Assembly (NCBI GenBank): GCA_030949565.1
Contig: JAUZSK010000088.1
Span: 1-44,382, forward strand
DNA: 44,382 bases
Direction of reading: 5' to 3'
From: Enterobacterales bacterium
Lineage (GTDB): Bacteria > Pseudomonadota > Gammaproteobacteria > Enterobacterales > Kangiellaceae
This document shows positions 28,979 to 37,348 of the stretch, in pieces (positions within the stretch are counted from its first letter, which is position 1; each line of letters begins with the position of its first letter). The position numbers and the translations under genes are program-made. The notes beneath the pieces were generated by a model. The model saw only the letters and a list, made by a program, of their open reading frames with translations. It was not told the DNA's origin and searched no databases.

Positions 28979-30022
28979 CTAACGATAAGGCGCACCAGCC
29001 TTTTCCATCGTCGCATTATAGCGTTTTAAAATCTCCACCACCTTTGCGGTACGAGGGCTAATCTTAGCGGTTTCATCCCAAAAGCTTTGCGCTTCTTGCT
29101 GCACGGTTTTCCACTCTTCATCGGGAATGGTGGTTAGCTGCATTTTACTGCCTTCGGTTCGGAGTTTGGCTTCGCCGCCCCAATACCAATGTTGGCGATG
29201 GTAATGTGAGCTATCCATGCACAGATGAAATAGGGTTTTTAAGTGCTCTGGCACTTTTTCCCAAGCGTTGGAGTTAGCAAAATAGCTGCCACACCAAGCA
29301 CCAGAAATATTATTGGTCAAAAAGTAGTTTGTAACATCGGCCCAGCCAACGGTGTAATCTTCGGTGATCCCTGACCAAGCAATACCATCCAGCTCGCCGG
29401 TTTGCATGGCGACTTCAATATCTTCCCATGGAAGCGTCACTGGGATCACACCAAAGCGAGACAAAAAACGTCCAGCGGTGGGAAAGGTAAAAATCCTTTT
29501 GCCCTTTAAATCAGCTAAATGATTAATTGGCTTTTTAGTGGCAAAATGACAAGGGTCCCACGCGCCAGCGCTAAGCCAAGTGACATTTTTGATTTCGTCA
29601 TAAGCCTCTTTCCAGATCTCATTGAGTCCGTACTGATTAAACAATGTGGGAACATCCAAACTATGGCGCGTCGCAAAGGGGAAATAACCACCAAAGACCG
29701 AAATATCCACCGGAGAGGACATAGAATCATCATCACTTTGCACTGCGTCAATGGTGCCGCGCTGCATAGCACGAAAAAGCTCACCGGTAGGTACTAACTG
29801 ATCGGCATAATAAAGGTCGATCACCATCTCGCCATTAGCCGCTTTATTAAAGGCTTCAATTGAAGGCTTGATCACATGAGCACCCAACGCTGCGCCGGCA
29901 TAGGTCTGCATGCGCCAACGGATAGTGGTCTTTTTACTGGCATGAACGGCAGGTGCTGCTGCGGAAACGGCTGCCACCGCGCCTAATCCAGCGGTCTTAA
30001 TAAAATTACGGCGATTGCTCAT
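28979..30022 (-). CDS. dctP: TRAP substrate-binding protein DctP, Tat-exported
   Basis: The 347-residue protein is a TRAP-type periplasmic binding protein. Its N-terminus MSNRRNFIKTAG is a twin-arginine signal (RRxFIK) followed by an Ala-rich stretch cut near HASKK. The family region FTFPTAGRFLSRFG and ELDGIAWSGITEDYTVGW are conserved. Tat-exported DctP proteins include the TakP (alpha-keto acid) group. It is the first gene of the operon, and a GAGG site supports the ATG at 30022. The ligand cannot be read directly, but an amine pathway intermediate or organic acid is likely. Confidence 0.9.
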   Translation of the reverse strand: MSNRRNFIKTAGLGAVAAVSAAAPAVHASKKTTIRWRMQTYAGAALGAHVIKPSIEAFNKAANGEMVIDLYYADQLVPTGELFRAMQRGTIDAVQSDDDSMSSPVDISVFGGYFPFATRHSLDVPTLFNQYGLNEIWKEAYDEIKNVTWLSAGAWDPCHFATKKPINHLADLKGKRIFTFPTAGRFLSRFGVIPVTLPWEDIEVAMQTGELDGIAWSGITEDYTVGWADVTNYFLTNNISGAWCGSYFANSNAWEKVPEHLKTLFHLCMDSSHYHRQHWYWGGEAKLRTEGSKMQLTTIPDEEWKTVQQEAQSFWDETAKISPRTAKVVEILKRYNATMEKAGAPYR

Positions 30023-30150
30023 AGAATGGGGCCTCAAATAATGGATGCTTAGGATTGTTATTCTTATTCTGCTGACGGTTATAGCATTTTTGCAGGCTAG
30101 GTGTAAACTGGTTTTACCAGTATGTAGCGATGATTGTAAGGGTGTTATTG

Positions 30151-30179
30151 TTGTGTATACGTTGTATTTACGCTATACT
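30151..30179 (+). promoter_or_regulatory. tacAT promoter with inverted repeat
   Basis: TTGTGT (30151-30156), a 17-bp spacer and TATACT (30174-30179) form a sigma-70 promoter. GTATA at 30155 and TATAC at 30174 are inverted around it and could be the antitoxin operator. Confidence 0.65.
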
Positions 30180-30212
30180 TTATCCACTGTCTTTATCTGG
30201 AGTTAAAAAGAT

Positions 30213-30491
30213 ATGCTATCTCAAAATAGCAAAAAAAATGCTTTGATTAATATTCGAGTACACAAAAGCACCAGAGATTTTATTGATCAAGCCGCACAGA
30301 GTATTGGTAAAGATCGATCCGATTTTATGTTGGAAGCAGCTTATGAAAAAGCGCAAGATATACTGCTTGATAAGACATTATTTATTCTTAATGGCGCACA
30401 ATGGAAGCAGTTTAATCAATTGCTCGATTGCCCTCCCCAACCAAACCAGAAATTGATATCTCTGCTAAACACATCGGCACCGTGGGAATAA
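30213..30491 (+). CDS. tacA: TacA-type antitoxin (DUF1778)
   Basis: This 92-residue DUF1778 antitoxin begins with a ribbon-helix-helix part (ALINIRVHKSTRDFIDQAAQ, then RSDFMLEAAYEKAQDILLD). The tail LNGAQWKQFNQLLDCPP is the usual toxin-contact region. It represses its promoter and blocks the acetyltransferase toxin. The stop codon is followed immediately by the toxin ATG. Confidence 0.88.
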   Translation: MLSQNSKKNALINIRVHKSTRDFIDQAAQSIGKDRSDFMLEAAYEKAQDILLDKTLFILNGAQWKQFNQLLDCPPQPNQKLISLLNTSAPWE

Positions 30492-30989
30492 ATGGATCAT
30501 TTATCGGCACCTTGTCCGATTACGGCACAACACCGAGTCGATGATTTCTTTTGTGGTGTTGGCTCTCTGGATCATTGGTTGAAGCAGAAAGCACTCGCCA
30601 ATGAACAATCGAGAGCCTCGAGGACCTATGTTTTAACTAGCCAAAATAATCAGGTAGTTGGTTACTATGCACTTGCAACGGCATCGATTGTGGCGCATGA
30701 AGCTCCCAGAAAGATCAAAAGAAATATGCCTGATCCAGTTCCCGCAATGGTTTTAGGAAGGCTCGCGATTGATTTGCAATACCAAGGGAAAAGACTCGGT
30801 GATGCTTTGTTGAGGGATGCGATTCTTCGAGTCTTACAAGCTGCCGAAATAGCAGGCATTAAAGCCATCTTAGTCCACGCAATTTCTGAAAAAGCCAAAC
30901 AGTTTTACCTTGACCGAAGCTTTATCCCTTCGCCGATTGATCCAATGACCTTATTTTTACCGCTACTACCTTTAATTAATGAGCGTTAA
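30492..30989 (+). CDS. tacT: TacT-type GNAT acetyltransferase toxin
   Basis: This 165-residue GNAT toxin is the partner of TacA. The acetyl-CoA site appears as VLGRLAIDLQYQGKRLGDAL (motif A, near residue 90-105), and the C-terminal Tyr in AKQFYLDRSFIP is the catalytic position. Such toxins acetylate the amino group of aminoacyl-tRNAs and stop translation. The gene follows the antitoxin with no gap. Confidence 0.88.
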   Translation: MDHLSAPCPITAQHRVDDFFCGVGSLDHWLKQKALANEQSRASRTYVLTSQNNQVVGYYALATASIVAHEAPRKIKRNMPDPVPAMVLGRLAIDLQYQGKRLGDALLRDAILRVLQAAEIAGIKAILVHAISEKAKQFYLDRSFIPSPIDPMTLFLPLLPLINER

Positions 30990-31129
30990 TTAATAAGGAT
31001 TAATTAGTGATGTGATAAGCGTCAGTGGTAGTCCTTTAGTTTGGGGGAGTTTTATCAATCCAACATTTCAATAAAAAAACAAAACAATGGTAGGACTTAT
31101 CAGAGTACTATCAGTGTAATTTGAGTTTA

Positions 31130-32697
31130 TCAATCTAGCTTTTCATTGTGCTGTTCTGGAATAACCCATTTGACAGGTGGCATTTCCATTTTATCAGGCA
31201 ATGCTGACATATCTCCAGTTGCTATAAATTGAAACAACCCTTTTTTAAATTGTTCATCGATTTCCAATGCGGCTCTAATTGCCCCATGTGGACCTCTTAT
31301 GAGAGGAATTAGTTTACTATTTTTAAAGAAGGGAGCTAGCTCTACCGCATTTTCAAAAGGCGTAGAATCATCCCAAGTACCATGCACGAAAACCGTTGGG
31401 ATATCCGTTGTAAAGTTTTTCCTAAATTCATCACCTGCATCATTTCCCCAAACTGAACATCCCATTATATAGTCATTATAGGTGCGACCAATGATATCGA
31501 TAGCTGAATCTGCTTCATAACGAGCAAGTCGTTCAAATGTAATTCCTGAACTACAATCGAGAGCCCAATAGCTTACTGAATACAAAAATTGATCGCTATA
31601 TTCTTGACCCTCTTTAAATTTGCTAACAAGAGTTTTGGCTGCTTCATCGAAATTACCGTTAAATAGTTTAATTATGTTCTCAGGCCATGCTGGTTTTCCA
31701 CCTTTGTAGCCCATAGCGAGATCTCTGACTCTTTTGCCATCAAAAAGGACATCATAGCGATTATTTTCATTATCTGTAACGATCACTTTGACTGGATTCT
31801 TATCAGCTCGAGTAATAATTGTTTTTACAGCCTGGATCAAACCATCCTTTGGAATAAAATCACGTAATTCTTCAGATTTTTCTGCTTCTTCGGCGATTCT
31901 TTTATAAACATTCCAAATATGACCAGGATGATCATAGGTGTGATCAGGACCTTCTAAACCTCTAAAAATGGCTCTTGCTACAATATTAGGGTAATAGCGC
32001 ATGATGGCTATTCCCCAATGTGAACCAAAACTTCCGCCCCACAGTATTATTTTTTTATAGCCCAAAGCCTGCATTACCGCCTTCACATCCGTTGCCATTT
32101 CACTCACTTTGAAACTACTAAAATCATAGCCAGACTGCTCCCATACAATTTTTTCGCGAGTCAATATTTGCCGTAATTCGAGCTCTAATTTATCCTCATT
32201 AAACGTTTGGTCTAAGGGCTGCATTTTAAGCGTTTCACCGAAAGTAATGGTCGGTTTTGATGGTCCTGTACCCCTCTGGCTAACCACCACCACGTCGGAT
32301 ATATCCAACATTGGCTGCCAGTTCTTTTCAAATTCACCTAGAATTGATAACTCGCTTTCTAGTCCCTCAAATCCTGGACCACCATGTAAATAGAAAATAG
32401 GCGGAGTATCTGGTTTAGCTTTTTTTTGAAGCTTTAAAACGATAGATCTCAAGAGCAATTATTTGGCTATTTTTTTTTGAACGATTTAAAGGAACAAATA
32501 TCATGCCTCGTTCAGCCATAAAGTATCCACCATTTTTAAGCTGAATACGTTCGTTATATAAGAAAATAGTGTTAGCTTCAGGCTGATTTAAAACAAATCT
32601 ATTGGCGAAGTTATTTTTCGCTAGTAAGGGTAGGTTAGCGAACTGAGAGATGATTAAAAATATACTGATGACTATTGTAACGGTCCATTTTTTTCAT
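31130..32697 (-). pseudogene. Secreted alpha/beta-hydrolase, S33 peptidase-like, two frameshifts
   Basis: The joined product is ~521 residues. It has an N-terminal signal peptide (MKKWTVTIVISIFLIISQFA) that appears if one A is removed from the A7 run at 32686-32692. The oxyanion motif HGGPG, the nucleophile elbow GGSFGS, the catalytic Asp in WDDSTP and His in GPHG follow. This resembles proline iminopeptidase/tripeptidyl peptidase family S33. A second break at the A8 run at 32421-32428 separates the N-terminal 90 residues; seven A rejoins them. AAGGAG precedes the ATG at 32697. Probably an intact secreted aminopeptidase in the organism. Confidence 0.8.
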
Positions 32698-32796
32698 GAT
32701 TATTTATCTCCTTAATAATAGAATGAAGGTAAATTGCATACTGACCAAGTAGAGTACTCATTGTTTTTAATACTGGCTTGAAGTATTAAGTAGGCT

Positions 32797-33216
32797 TCAC
32801 CCTTTTGGTTGTGTCCAATCCTCCAATGTTAATTGATCAGCGAGTTGGTAAAAGGCTTTATCATTTGAGATCAAAATAGTGCCAGCGGCTAAAGAATTAG
32901 CTGCGATTAGCATATCCATAGTCCCTAGAGATTTCCCCCGTTTTTCAATTGCGGTTCGAAAATCAGCATAGCTTTTCGCTGCCTTTGAATCCCAAGGTAA
33001 AATAGTGACTCGCAGTAGAAACTCTTTGACAAGAATTGGCAAGTGTTTAGCATCTGGTTTTTTGGCGACACTTGTTAATAATTCAGCTTCGGTGATACTG
33101 GAAATATAAATACTGCTCATGGGTACTTGATTTAAATGAATTCTGACGGCTCTAGGATTATCCTTGATGATATAACTAACCGTATTGGTGTCTAGCATAT
33201 ATTTTGCAGTTACCAT
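32797..33216 (-). CDS. vapC: VapC PIN-domain toxin
   Basis: This 139-residue PIN-domain ribonuclease starts with the acidic motif YMLDTNTVSYI (first Asp) and has ISSITEAELL (Glu) and the Asp-rich GTMDMLIAANSLAAG. The C-terminal region carries ISNDKAFYQL with the last Asp. The ORF overlaps vapB by one base (TAATG). VapC toxins cleave tRNA or rRNA; the specific target is unknown. Confidence 0.9.
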   Translation of the reverse strand: MVTAKYMLDTNTVSYIIKDNPRAVRIHLNQVPMSSIYISSITEAELLTSVAKKPDAKHLPILVKEFLLRVTILPWDSKAAKSYADFRTAIEKRGKSLGTMDMLIAANSLAAGTILISNDKAFYQLADQLTLEDWTQPKG

Positions 33217-33458
33217 TAAAATAATTCTTTATTTTGTTCTATTTTATTGTCTCTTTCTGCCATAAAATCTTCAGGTACATTAATGGATTGTGTGAGCTCG
33301 AAAAAACTATTCCAGTTATCAGGTTTTTTAGAAATGATGATGTCACCGGTTTTACTATCTTTTCGAATGAAAACCTCATCACAATCGAAGCGAAAACGTG
33401 CAGGCAGCCGAACCGCCTGACTTCGGCCATTCATAAATAATTTTGCAGTGTTTCTCAT
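33216..33458 (-). CDS. vapB: VapB antitoxin
   Basis: The 80-residue protein has the SpoVT/AbrB swapped-hairpin pattern KLFMNGRSQAVRLPARFRF, typical of VapB antitoxins, and an acidic toxin-binding tail. A GAGAGGAG ribosome site precedes the ATG. It should bind the palindrome just upstream. Confidence 0.88.
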   Translation of the reverse strand: MRNTAKLFMNGRSQAVRLPARFRFDCDEVFIRKDSKTGDIIISKKPDNWNSFFELTQSINVPEDFMAERDNKIEQNKELF

Positions 33459-33494
33459 GTGATACTCCTCTCAGCCTTTCATCTGACTTTGTGA

Positions 33495-33531
33495 TATACC
33501 GAAGTATATACCAATGAGCGTCCGGGATCAA
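33495..33531 (-). promoter_or_regulatory. vapBC promoter and operator
   Basis: Minus strand -35 TTGATC (33526-33531), 17-bp spacer, -10 TATACT (33503-33508). TATAC-N4-GTATA (33495-33508) overlaps the -10 and is the likely VapB site. Confidence 0.65.
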
Positions 33532-33730
33532 AACTGCCTGCGTTTTACCTTCTACTTAATTGTTTTTGTTTTGGAGGGCTCCAGTACTTTTGGTTGTAGG
33601 TCTGTTTTGATTAAATATTTTTTCAATGATGATTGACTTAAGTTTGCAGCTACTAGCATAATGATTTTGCATCTTTCTTGGTTATTCTGTGTAACTATGC
33701 AAAAATAGAAATCAACTACCGAGGTGATTT

Positions 33731-34267
33731 ATGCCGGTTTTAAAAAAACTTCATACAATTCGTTTATTAATAAGCACACTACTGCTAACAACCAGCCTCA
33801 TTTTATCAGCAACACTCCAGGCTGAACCAAGCGACAAACCAAGCCATCAGTGGCTGCTGGATAAAGGTCAAAGCCTATTCGTTGATCCCGCATTATCCGA
33901 ATCACCGACCGATCAATCTTGCCAGTCTTGCCATAATGAAGGAGTAGGTATCGAATTTGCCTGTGATAATCCCAAAATCATTCAGCAGATCAATCGCTGT
34001 ATTACCGCGGGCTTAAAAGGCAACCCGCTTAATCCTGAAAGTGTTGAAATGCAAGCCCTTAAAACCTATACACTGCTCTTTTGGAGAGGATTGATTGGAA
34101 TCTTTTTAGTCGAAAAGCATAATCCTTTACAAGTTGCAATTTTTAAAACTTACCAACTATCCCTTTGCTTTCTTAACGCGATAAAGACGGCTTTTCGGTC
34201 TCCGATCTCGGGATTGAGGTTTGCAATAATCTCTTTATTGTCCAGACGAAAAAAACTATTAAACTGA
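33731..34267 (+). CDS. Small cytochrome c, C-terminus doubtful
   Basis: An N-terminal signal peptide of ~33 residues (LLTTSLILSATLQAE) precedes one heme-binding CQSCH motif and the region EFACDNPKIIQQINRCITAG. VEMQAL supplies a likely axial Met. This is a periplasmic monoheme c-type protein of unknown partner. From about residue 115 (TLLFWRGL) the sequence is not cytochrome-like and overlaps glyoxalase II on the other strand by 118 bp. A shift of frame near 34070 would end the protein at 34094. I think the natural protein is ~120 residues. Confidence 0.7.
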   Translation: MPVLKKLHTIRLLISTLLLTTSLILSATLQAEPSDKPSHQWLLDKGQSLFVDPALSESPTDQSCQSCHNEGVGIEFACDNPKIIQQINRCITAGLKGNPLNPESVEMQALKTYTLLFWRGLIGIFLVEKHNPLQVAIFKTYQLSLCFLNAIKTAFRSPISGLRFAIISLLSRRKKLLN

Positions 34268-34929
34268 CGCTCTAGTCCGATGGTGGTTTGTATATCACCG
34301 GGCCGATAATCGGCATGAGTTACTTTACTCAACCACTTTTGAGCGGTTAAATTACTGGGTTCAAACTTAAGTGTAAATTGCAGATTATTTTGTAAATAGT
34401 CATGCCCTGGATAAACTCGGATATCATCATCAAGGGTTTGAAATTGCGTTTCAATGGTTGCAAACAAGGTTTCCGCATCGCCACCGCCTTTGCAGTTACC
34501 AACGCCAGCGTTAAATAGTGTGTCACCGGTAAAAACCGCAGTAGGTTTATGGTTTTCAAGCACAAGAAAACATAAATGTGCCAAGGTGTGGCCCGGTGTA
34601 TCCATAATTTTTATTGATGACTGTTGATCCAGTTCAATAATTTCGCCATGAACCAGACTACGAGACATGGCAGGAATTTTTCCTTCACCCTTTTTGTGTG
34701 CCCACACCTCACAGGCATATCGATCAACTAAAGCTTGGTTTCCTTGGGTGTGATCCCAGTGCTCATGGGTATTGATAATGGCCTGTAGTTTTAAGTTTAA
34801 TTGTGCCAATTGCTGACCAACGGCATCTGCATCCCAAGGATCGATTACAATGGCTTGATGGTCAGCTAGTTGCAGAATATAAGTGAAATTACGTAACTGA
34901 TTATGGGTATAAAATTGATGGGTTTTCAT
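34150..34929 (-). CDS. gloB: Hydroxyacylglutathione hydrolase (glyoxalase II)
   Basis: The ~259-residue protein is a metallo-beta-lactamase-fold glyoxalase II. The dinuclear metal motif THEHWDH is at about residue 58, DTPGHT and TGDTLF carry the other ligands, and VYPGHDY is the last His. The C-terminal helical domain (FEPSNLTAQKWLSKV) is the GloB type. It hydrolyses S-lactoylglutathione to lactate and glutathione. I prefer the ATG at 34929 over a GTG at 34941, with an AGAGGT site upstream. It is 51 bp downstream of a DoxX-family gene on the same strand. Confidence 0.9.
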   Translation of the reverse strand: MKTHQFYTHNQLRNFTYILQLADHQAIVIDPWDADAVGQQLAQLNLKLQAIINTHEHWDHTQGNQALVDRYACEVWAHKKGEGKIPAMSRSLVHGEIIELDQQSSIKIMDTPGHTLAHLCFLVLENHKPTAVFTGDTLFNAGVGNCKGGGDAETLFATIETQFQTLDDDIRVYPGHDYLQNNLQFTLKFEPSNLTAQKWLSKVTHADYRPGDIQTTIGLERQFNSFFRLDNKEIIANLNPEIGDRKAVFIALRKQRDSW

Positions 34930-34980
34930 TTTCTGCAACACCTCTATTTTTACTCATTAGCCCTATAAAGAAACGGATAA

Positions 34981-35355
34981 CTAGCCTTTGTCGATACCCC
35001 ATTTTACAGCACCGCGTGACGCAATTAGTAAAAAAGCAAAACAATAAATTACCGCAAGTTCACCCCCATTGTTTAGCGGGAAAAAGTCTTTCGTTCCATG
35101 TGCCATCCAATAAGCAACCGCCATCATACCGCTCGCAACAAAAGCGACCGGTCTAGTGAAAAAACCTATCATAATTAGTAGACCACCGATCATTTCAATT
35201 CCTCCTGCCACCGTTAGCAGCGGGTTAACTTCACCCCAAGGAAATTTAGCAGGAAAGTCAAAAAACTTTTGAGTCCCGTGCCATATAAATAAAAAACCAG
35301 TCATTATGCGAAAAGCAGCGTAGATATGTTCTTGGTAATTATCTAAAAATTTCAT
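34981..35355 (-). CDS. DoxX-family membrane protein
   Basis: The 124-residue protein has four hydrophobic segments and the DoxX hallmarks: RIMTGFLFIWHGTQKFF, then GGIEMIGGLLIMIGFFTRP and HGTKDFFPLNNGGELAVIYC. DoxX proteins are linked to quinone or thiol redox balance. The gene runs into gloB on the same strand (51 bp gap). Confidence 0.87.
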   Translation of the reverse strand: MKFLDNYQEHIYAAFRIMTGFLFIWHGTQKFFDFPAKFPWGEVNPLLTVAGGIEMIGGLLIMIGFFTRPVAFVASGMMAVAYWMAHGTKDFFPLNNGGELAVIYCFAFLLIASRGAVKWGIDKG

Positions 35356-35493
35356 AGTTTGTCTCCTGAATAATAATTTTAATTAAAACATAAACAACAA
35401 AATATCATACGCTGATTGCTTTAAAATTGCGAATTTCATAGAAAACTAGTCGATACAACCGCTACTGATTAGAAGGGAATATCGCTTAAAAAA

Positions 35494-35578
35494 GTCGTTG
35501 CAAGGAGGATCGACGCAGCAATCTGCTTCAATCAACGCTGAAAATAAGAGATTGCCACGTGGCTGCGCCTTTCATAAA
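35494..35578. repeat. Degenerate paired GTCATTGCGAGG-type repeat
   Basis: GTCGTTGCAAGGAGGATCGA at the left and, inverted, AGATTGCCACGTGGCTGCGC at the right look like two halves of the dispersed repeat also seen at 28933-28970, with ~20 bp between. Confidence 0.5.
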
Positions 35579-35641
35579 GTGTATAATCGCAGCACCTTGG
35601 TTGTGGTATTTTTACGGGCCACCCTATTAGGAATTAAAATC

Positions 35642-36097
35642 ATGAAAAGTAACCAGCATACTGAAAAAGCTTATTTGTTTGACAAAAAATATAAAGTCTC
35701 GGTGTGGGCTTCGAAAGTCCCCTACGCCGAAATCCCCGACGATTATTTTGAAGAAAGCTTTTTTAAAAATAATACACGAGCAAAAAATCAGTGGAGTAAT
35801 AATTTTAAAATTCGCTATTTTAAGCCGGACGAAATGGAAACCAATGGAAGTTATGAGGGATTAAAAGCGATCCAAGAAATCGCGGGCGCTTGTTCCTTTT
35901 CTTCATCCTATATTGATAATCTGATGAGTAAAGCCAAAAAGAAAAATTTGCTAGAAATTAGTTGGTTGGTTTTGCTATTTGATTTTGAATACAGCAGCAA
36001 ACAAACACTGGTTGAAGCGGATGATTACCTGATACTATTAGGCGCTTTTAATTATGATGATGAGGCGGATAGTTTGATTGAGTTGGAGCCTGATTGA
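35642..36097 (+). CDS. Orphan protein resembling Imm22-family immunity proteins
   Basis: Starting at ATG 35642, the 151-residue protein opens with a VSVWASKVPY strand and a PDDYFEESFF helix. It continues FKIRYFKPDEMETNG and ends in a long helical/strand region LLEISWLVLLFDFEY. The pattern recalls immunity protein 22 (DUF4284), in which a VsiW strand and an acidic central motif are typical. No polymorphic toxin gene is next to it, so it would be an orphan. An upstream in-frame start at 35498 runs through repeat DNA and is less likely. It is convergent with the Doc toxin gene (1 bp gap). Confidence 0.5.
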   Translation: MKSNQHTEKAYLFDKKYKVSVWASKVPYAEIPDDYFEESFFKNNTRAKNQWSNNFKIRYFKPDEMETNGSYEGLKAIQEIAGACSFSSSYIDNLMSKAKKKNLLEISWLVLLFDFEYSSKQTLVEADDYLILLGAFNYDDEADSLIELEPD

Positions 36098-36098
36098 T

Positions 36099-36494
36099 TT
36101 ATGTCGTATCTTTTTGGCTTTGTTTTTCAAACCAAAGTGATAAATTTTGTTCAGATATATTGCCAGCGGCTAGGCTTTCTATAATGATGACCGTTTCTGC
36201 TTCCGACGCAGCGAAATCGATTTGATTATGCTCTAAGAACACCACCGCAGTGGTTAACGCAATCCGTTTATTACCATCCACAAAAGGATGGTTTTTAGCC
36301 AAACCATAACAATAACTAGCGGCTAGATCATAAATCGTGGCTTGATTTTGATAGGTGTAAAGTTGCTTAGGTCGGTTTAGACTTGAGTCAAGTAATGCTC
36401 TATCTCTGAGGCCCGAAAGCCCGCCATGATCAGACAGCAATATTTTATGTATCGCTAAAACGACCTCTTCCAGTATCCAGTGAGGTTTAATCAT
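36099..36494 (-). CDS. doc: Doc-type Fic toxin (death on curing)
   Basis: The 131-residue Fic-fold protein has the Doc motif HPFVDGNKR with catalytic His, near residue 68. GLSGLRDRALLDSSLNRP is the usual N-terminal element. Doc kinases phosphorylate EF-Tu and stop translation. It is 19 bp downstream of an AbrB-type antitoxin gene on the same strand; Doc more often pairs with Phd. Confidence 0.9.
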   Translation of the reverse strand: MIKPHWILEEVVLAIHKILLSDHGGLSGLRDRALLDSSLNRPKQLYTYQNQATIYDLAASYCYGLAKNHPFVDGNKRIALTTAVVFLEHNQIDFAASEAETVIIIESLAAGNISEQNLSLWFEKQSQKDTT

Positions 36495-36513
36495 CGGGCT
36501 TTGATTAATCCGA

Positions 36514-36738
36514 TCACTTGGCCAATTGATGAAGCGTATTGCGGTAGTTTTTCATGACCTTCTCAGCCACTTGCATTTGCTGTTCAAAATCTTTTTGGTA
36601 GGGTGTCAGCGTTAGTCCATCCGGTGTGTCAAGCAAATACAAGCTATCACCTTTTTCGACTTTTAATTTTATTAATGCCTCTTTTGGTAAAACAATACCG
36701 ACTGAATTGCCAATCCCTGTAATCTTGACTTTTAACAT
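36514..36738 (-). CDS. AbrB/MazE-type antitoxin
   Basis: The 74-residue protein starts MLKVKITGIGNSVGIVLPKE, the AbrB/MazE swapped-hairpin DNA-binding pattern, and ends with a helical tail. It pairs with the Doc toxin downstream and probably binds the 11-bp direct repeats in its promoter. Confidence 0.86.
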   Translation of the reverse strand: MLKVKITGIGNSVGIVLPKEALIKLKVEKGDSLYLLDTPDGLTLTPYQKDFEQQMQVAEKVMKNYRNTLHQLAK

Positions 36739-36748
36739 GACTTAATCC

Positions 36749-36798
36749 GTTATAACTAGTGTTATAACTAGTCTAGATTGATTGCTGAGACTTGTCAA
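36749..36798 (-). promoter_or_regulatory. doc-operon promoter with direct-repeat operator
   Basis: Minus strand -35 TTGACA (36793-36798), 17-bp spacer, -10 TAGACT (36770-36775). Directly downstream GTTATAACTAG occurs twice, at 36749-36759 and 36761-36771, suiting an AbrB-type dimer. Confidence 0.7.
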
Positions 36799-36850
36799 GT
36801 GAGCGGATTTTCAATGGTCGGTTTATCAATGACTCATTTTTCTCAACTCG

Positions 36851-37348
36851 CTAGGGTCTCAAGGCTCGCTCGCCCCGTGCTATGGCGACACTGCCCGATC
36901 TTACGATTTCGATGATGTCACTTTGTCTTTTGATTGAGCGAATAAAGGCATTGAGTTTGTCTTTTTTGCCGGTTAATTGAACGGTGTAGGTTTGCCTTGT
37001 GAGATCAACAATTTGGCCCCGGAAAATATCGGTGGTTCGGATAATTTCTTCACGCATTTCTGCGGTATTGGCAATCAGCTTAACAAACATCAGTTCGCGT
37101 TCGATATGATCGGCGTTGCTCAGTTCGGATATTTTTAACACATCGACTAGTTTGTTGACCTGTTTGATGATCTGTTCAATCACCTTGTGATCACCGTTGG
37201 TGGCGATGGTAATACGCGATAGACTTTTATCTTCGATTGCCGCCACGGTGAGGCTTTCGATATTAAAAGCGCGCTGTGAAAACAGCCCGACAATGCGAGA
37301 TAAAGATCCCGCTTCATTCTCTAATAAAATGGAAAGTAGGGTACGCAT
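36851..37348 (-). CDS. ilvH: Acetolactate synthase small (regulatory) subunit
   Basis: The 165-residue protein starts [20 protein letters not shown], an ACT domain that binds valine, and continues with TRQTYTVQLTGKKDKLNAFI. Length matches IlvH (~163). It controls feedback inhibition of the catalytic subunit. The ATG at 37348 overlaps the ilvI stop in TAATG; an upstream start at 37375 lies within ilvI. Confidence 0.94.
   Translation of the reverse strand: MRTLLSILLENEAGSLSRIVGLFSQRAFNIESLTVAAIEDKSLSRITIATNGDHKVIEQIIKQVNKLVDVLKISELSNADHIERELMFVKLIANTAEMREEIIRTTDIFRGQIVDLTRQTYTVQLTGKKDKLNAFIRSIKRQSDIIEIVRSGSVAIARGERALRP

Noticed and set aside
29519..29797. Open frames antisense to dctP
   Set aside because: They are shadows of a strongly conserved TRAP binding-protein gene.
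35498..35641. 48-codon upstream extension of the Imm22-like protein
   Set aside because: It translates dispersed repeat DNA; the ATG at 35642 gives the family-like start.
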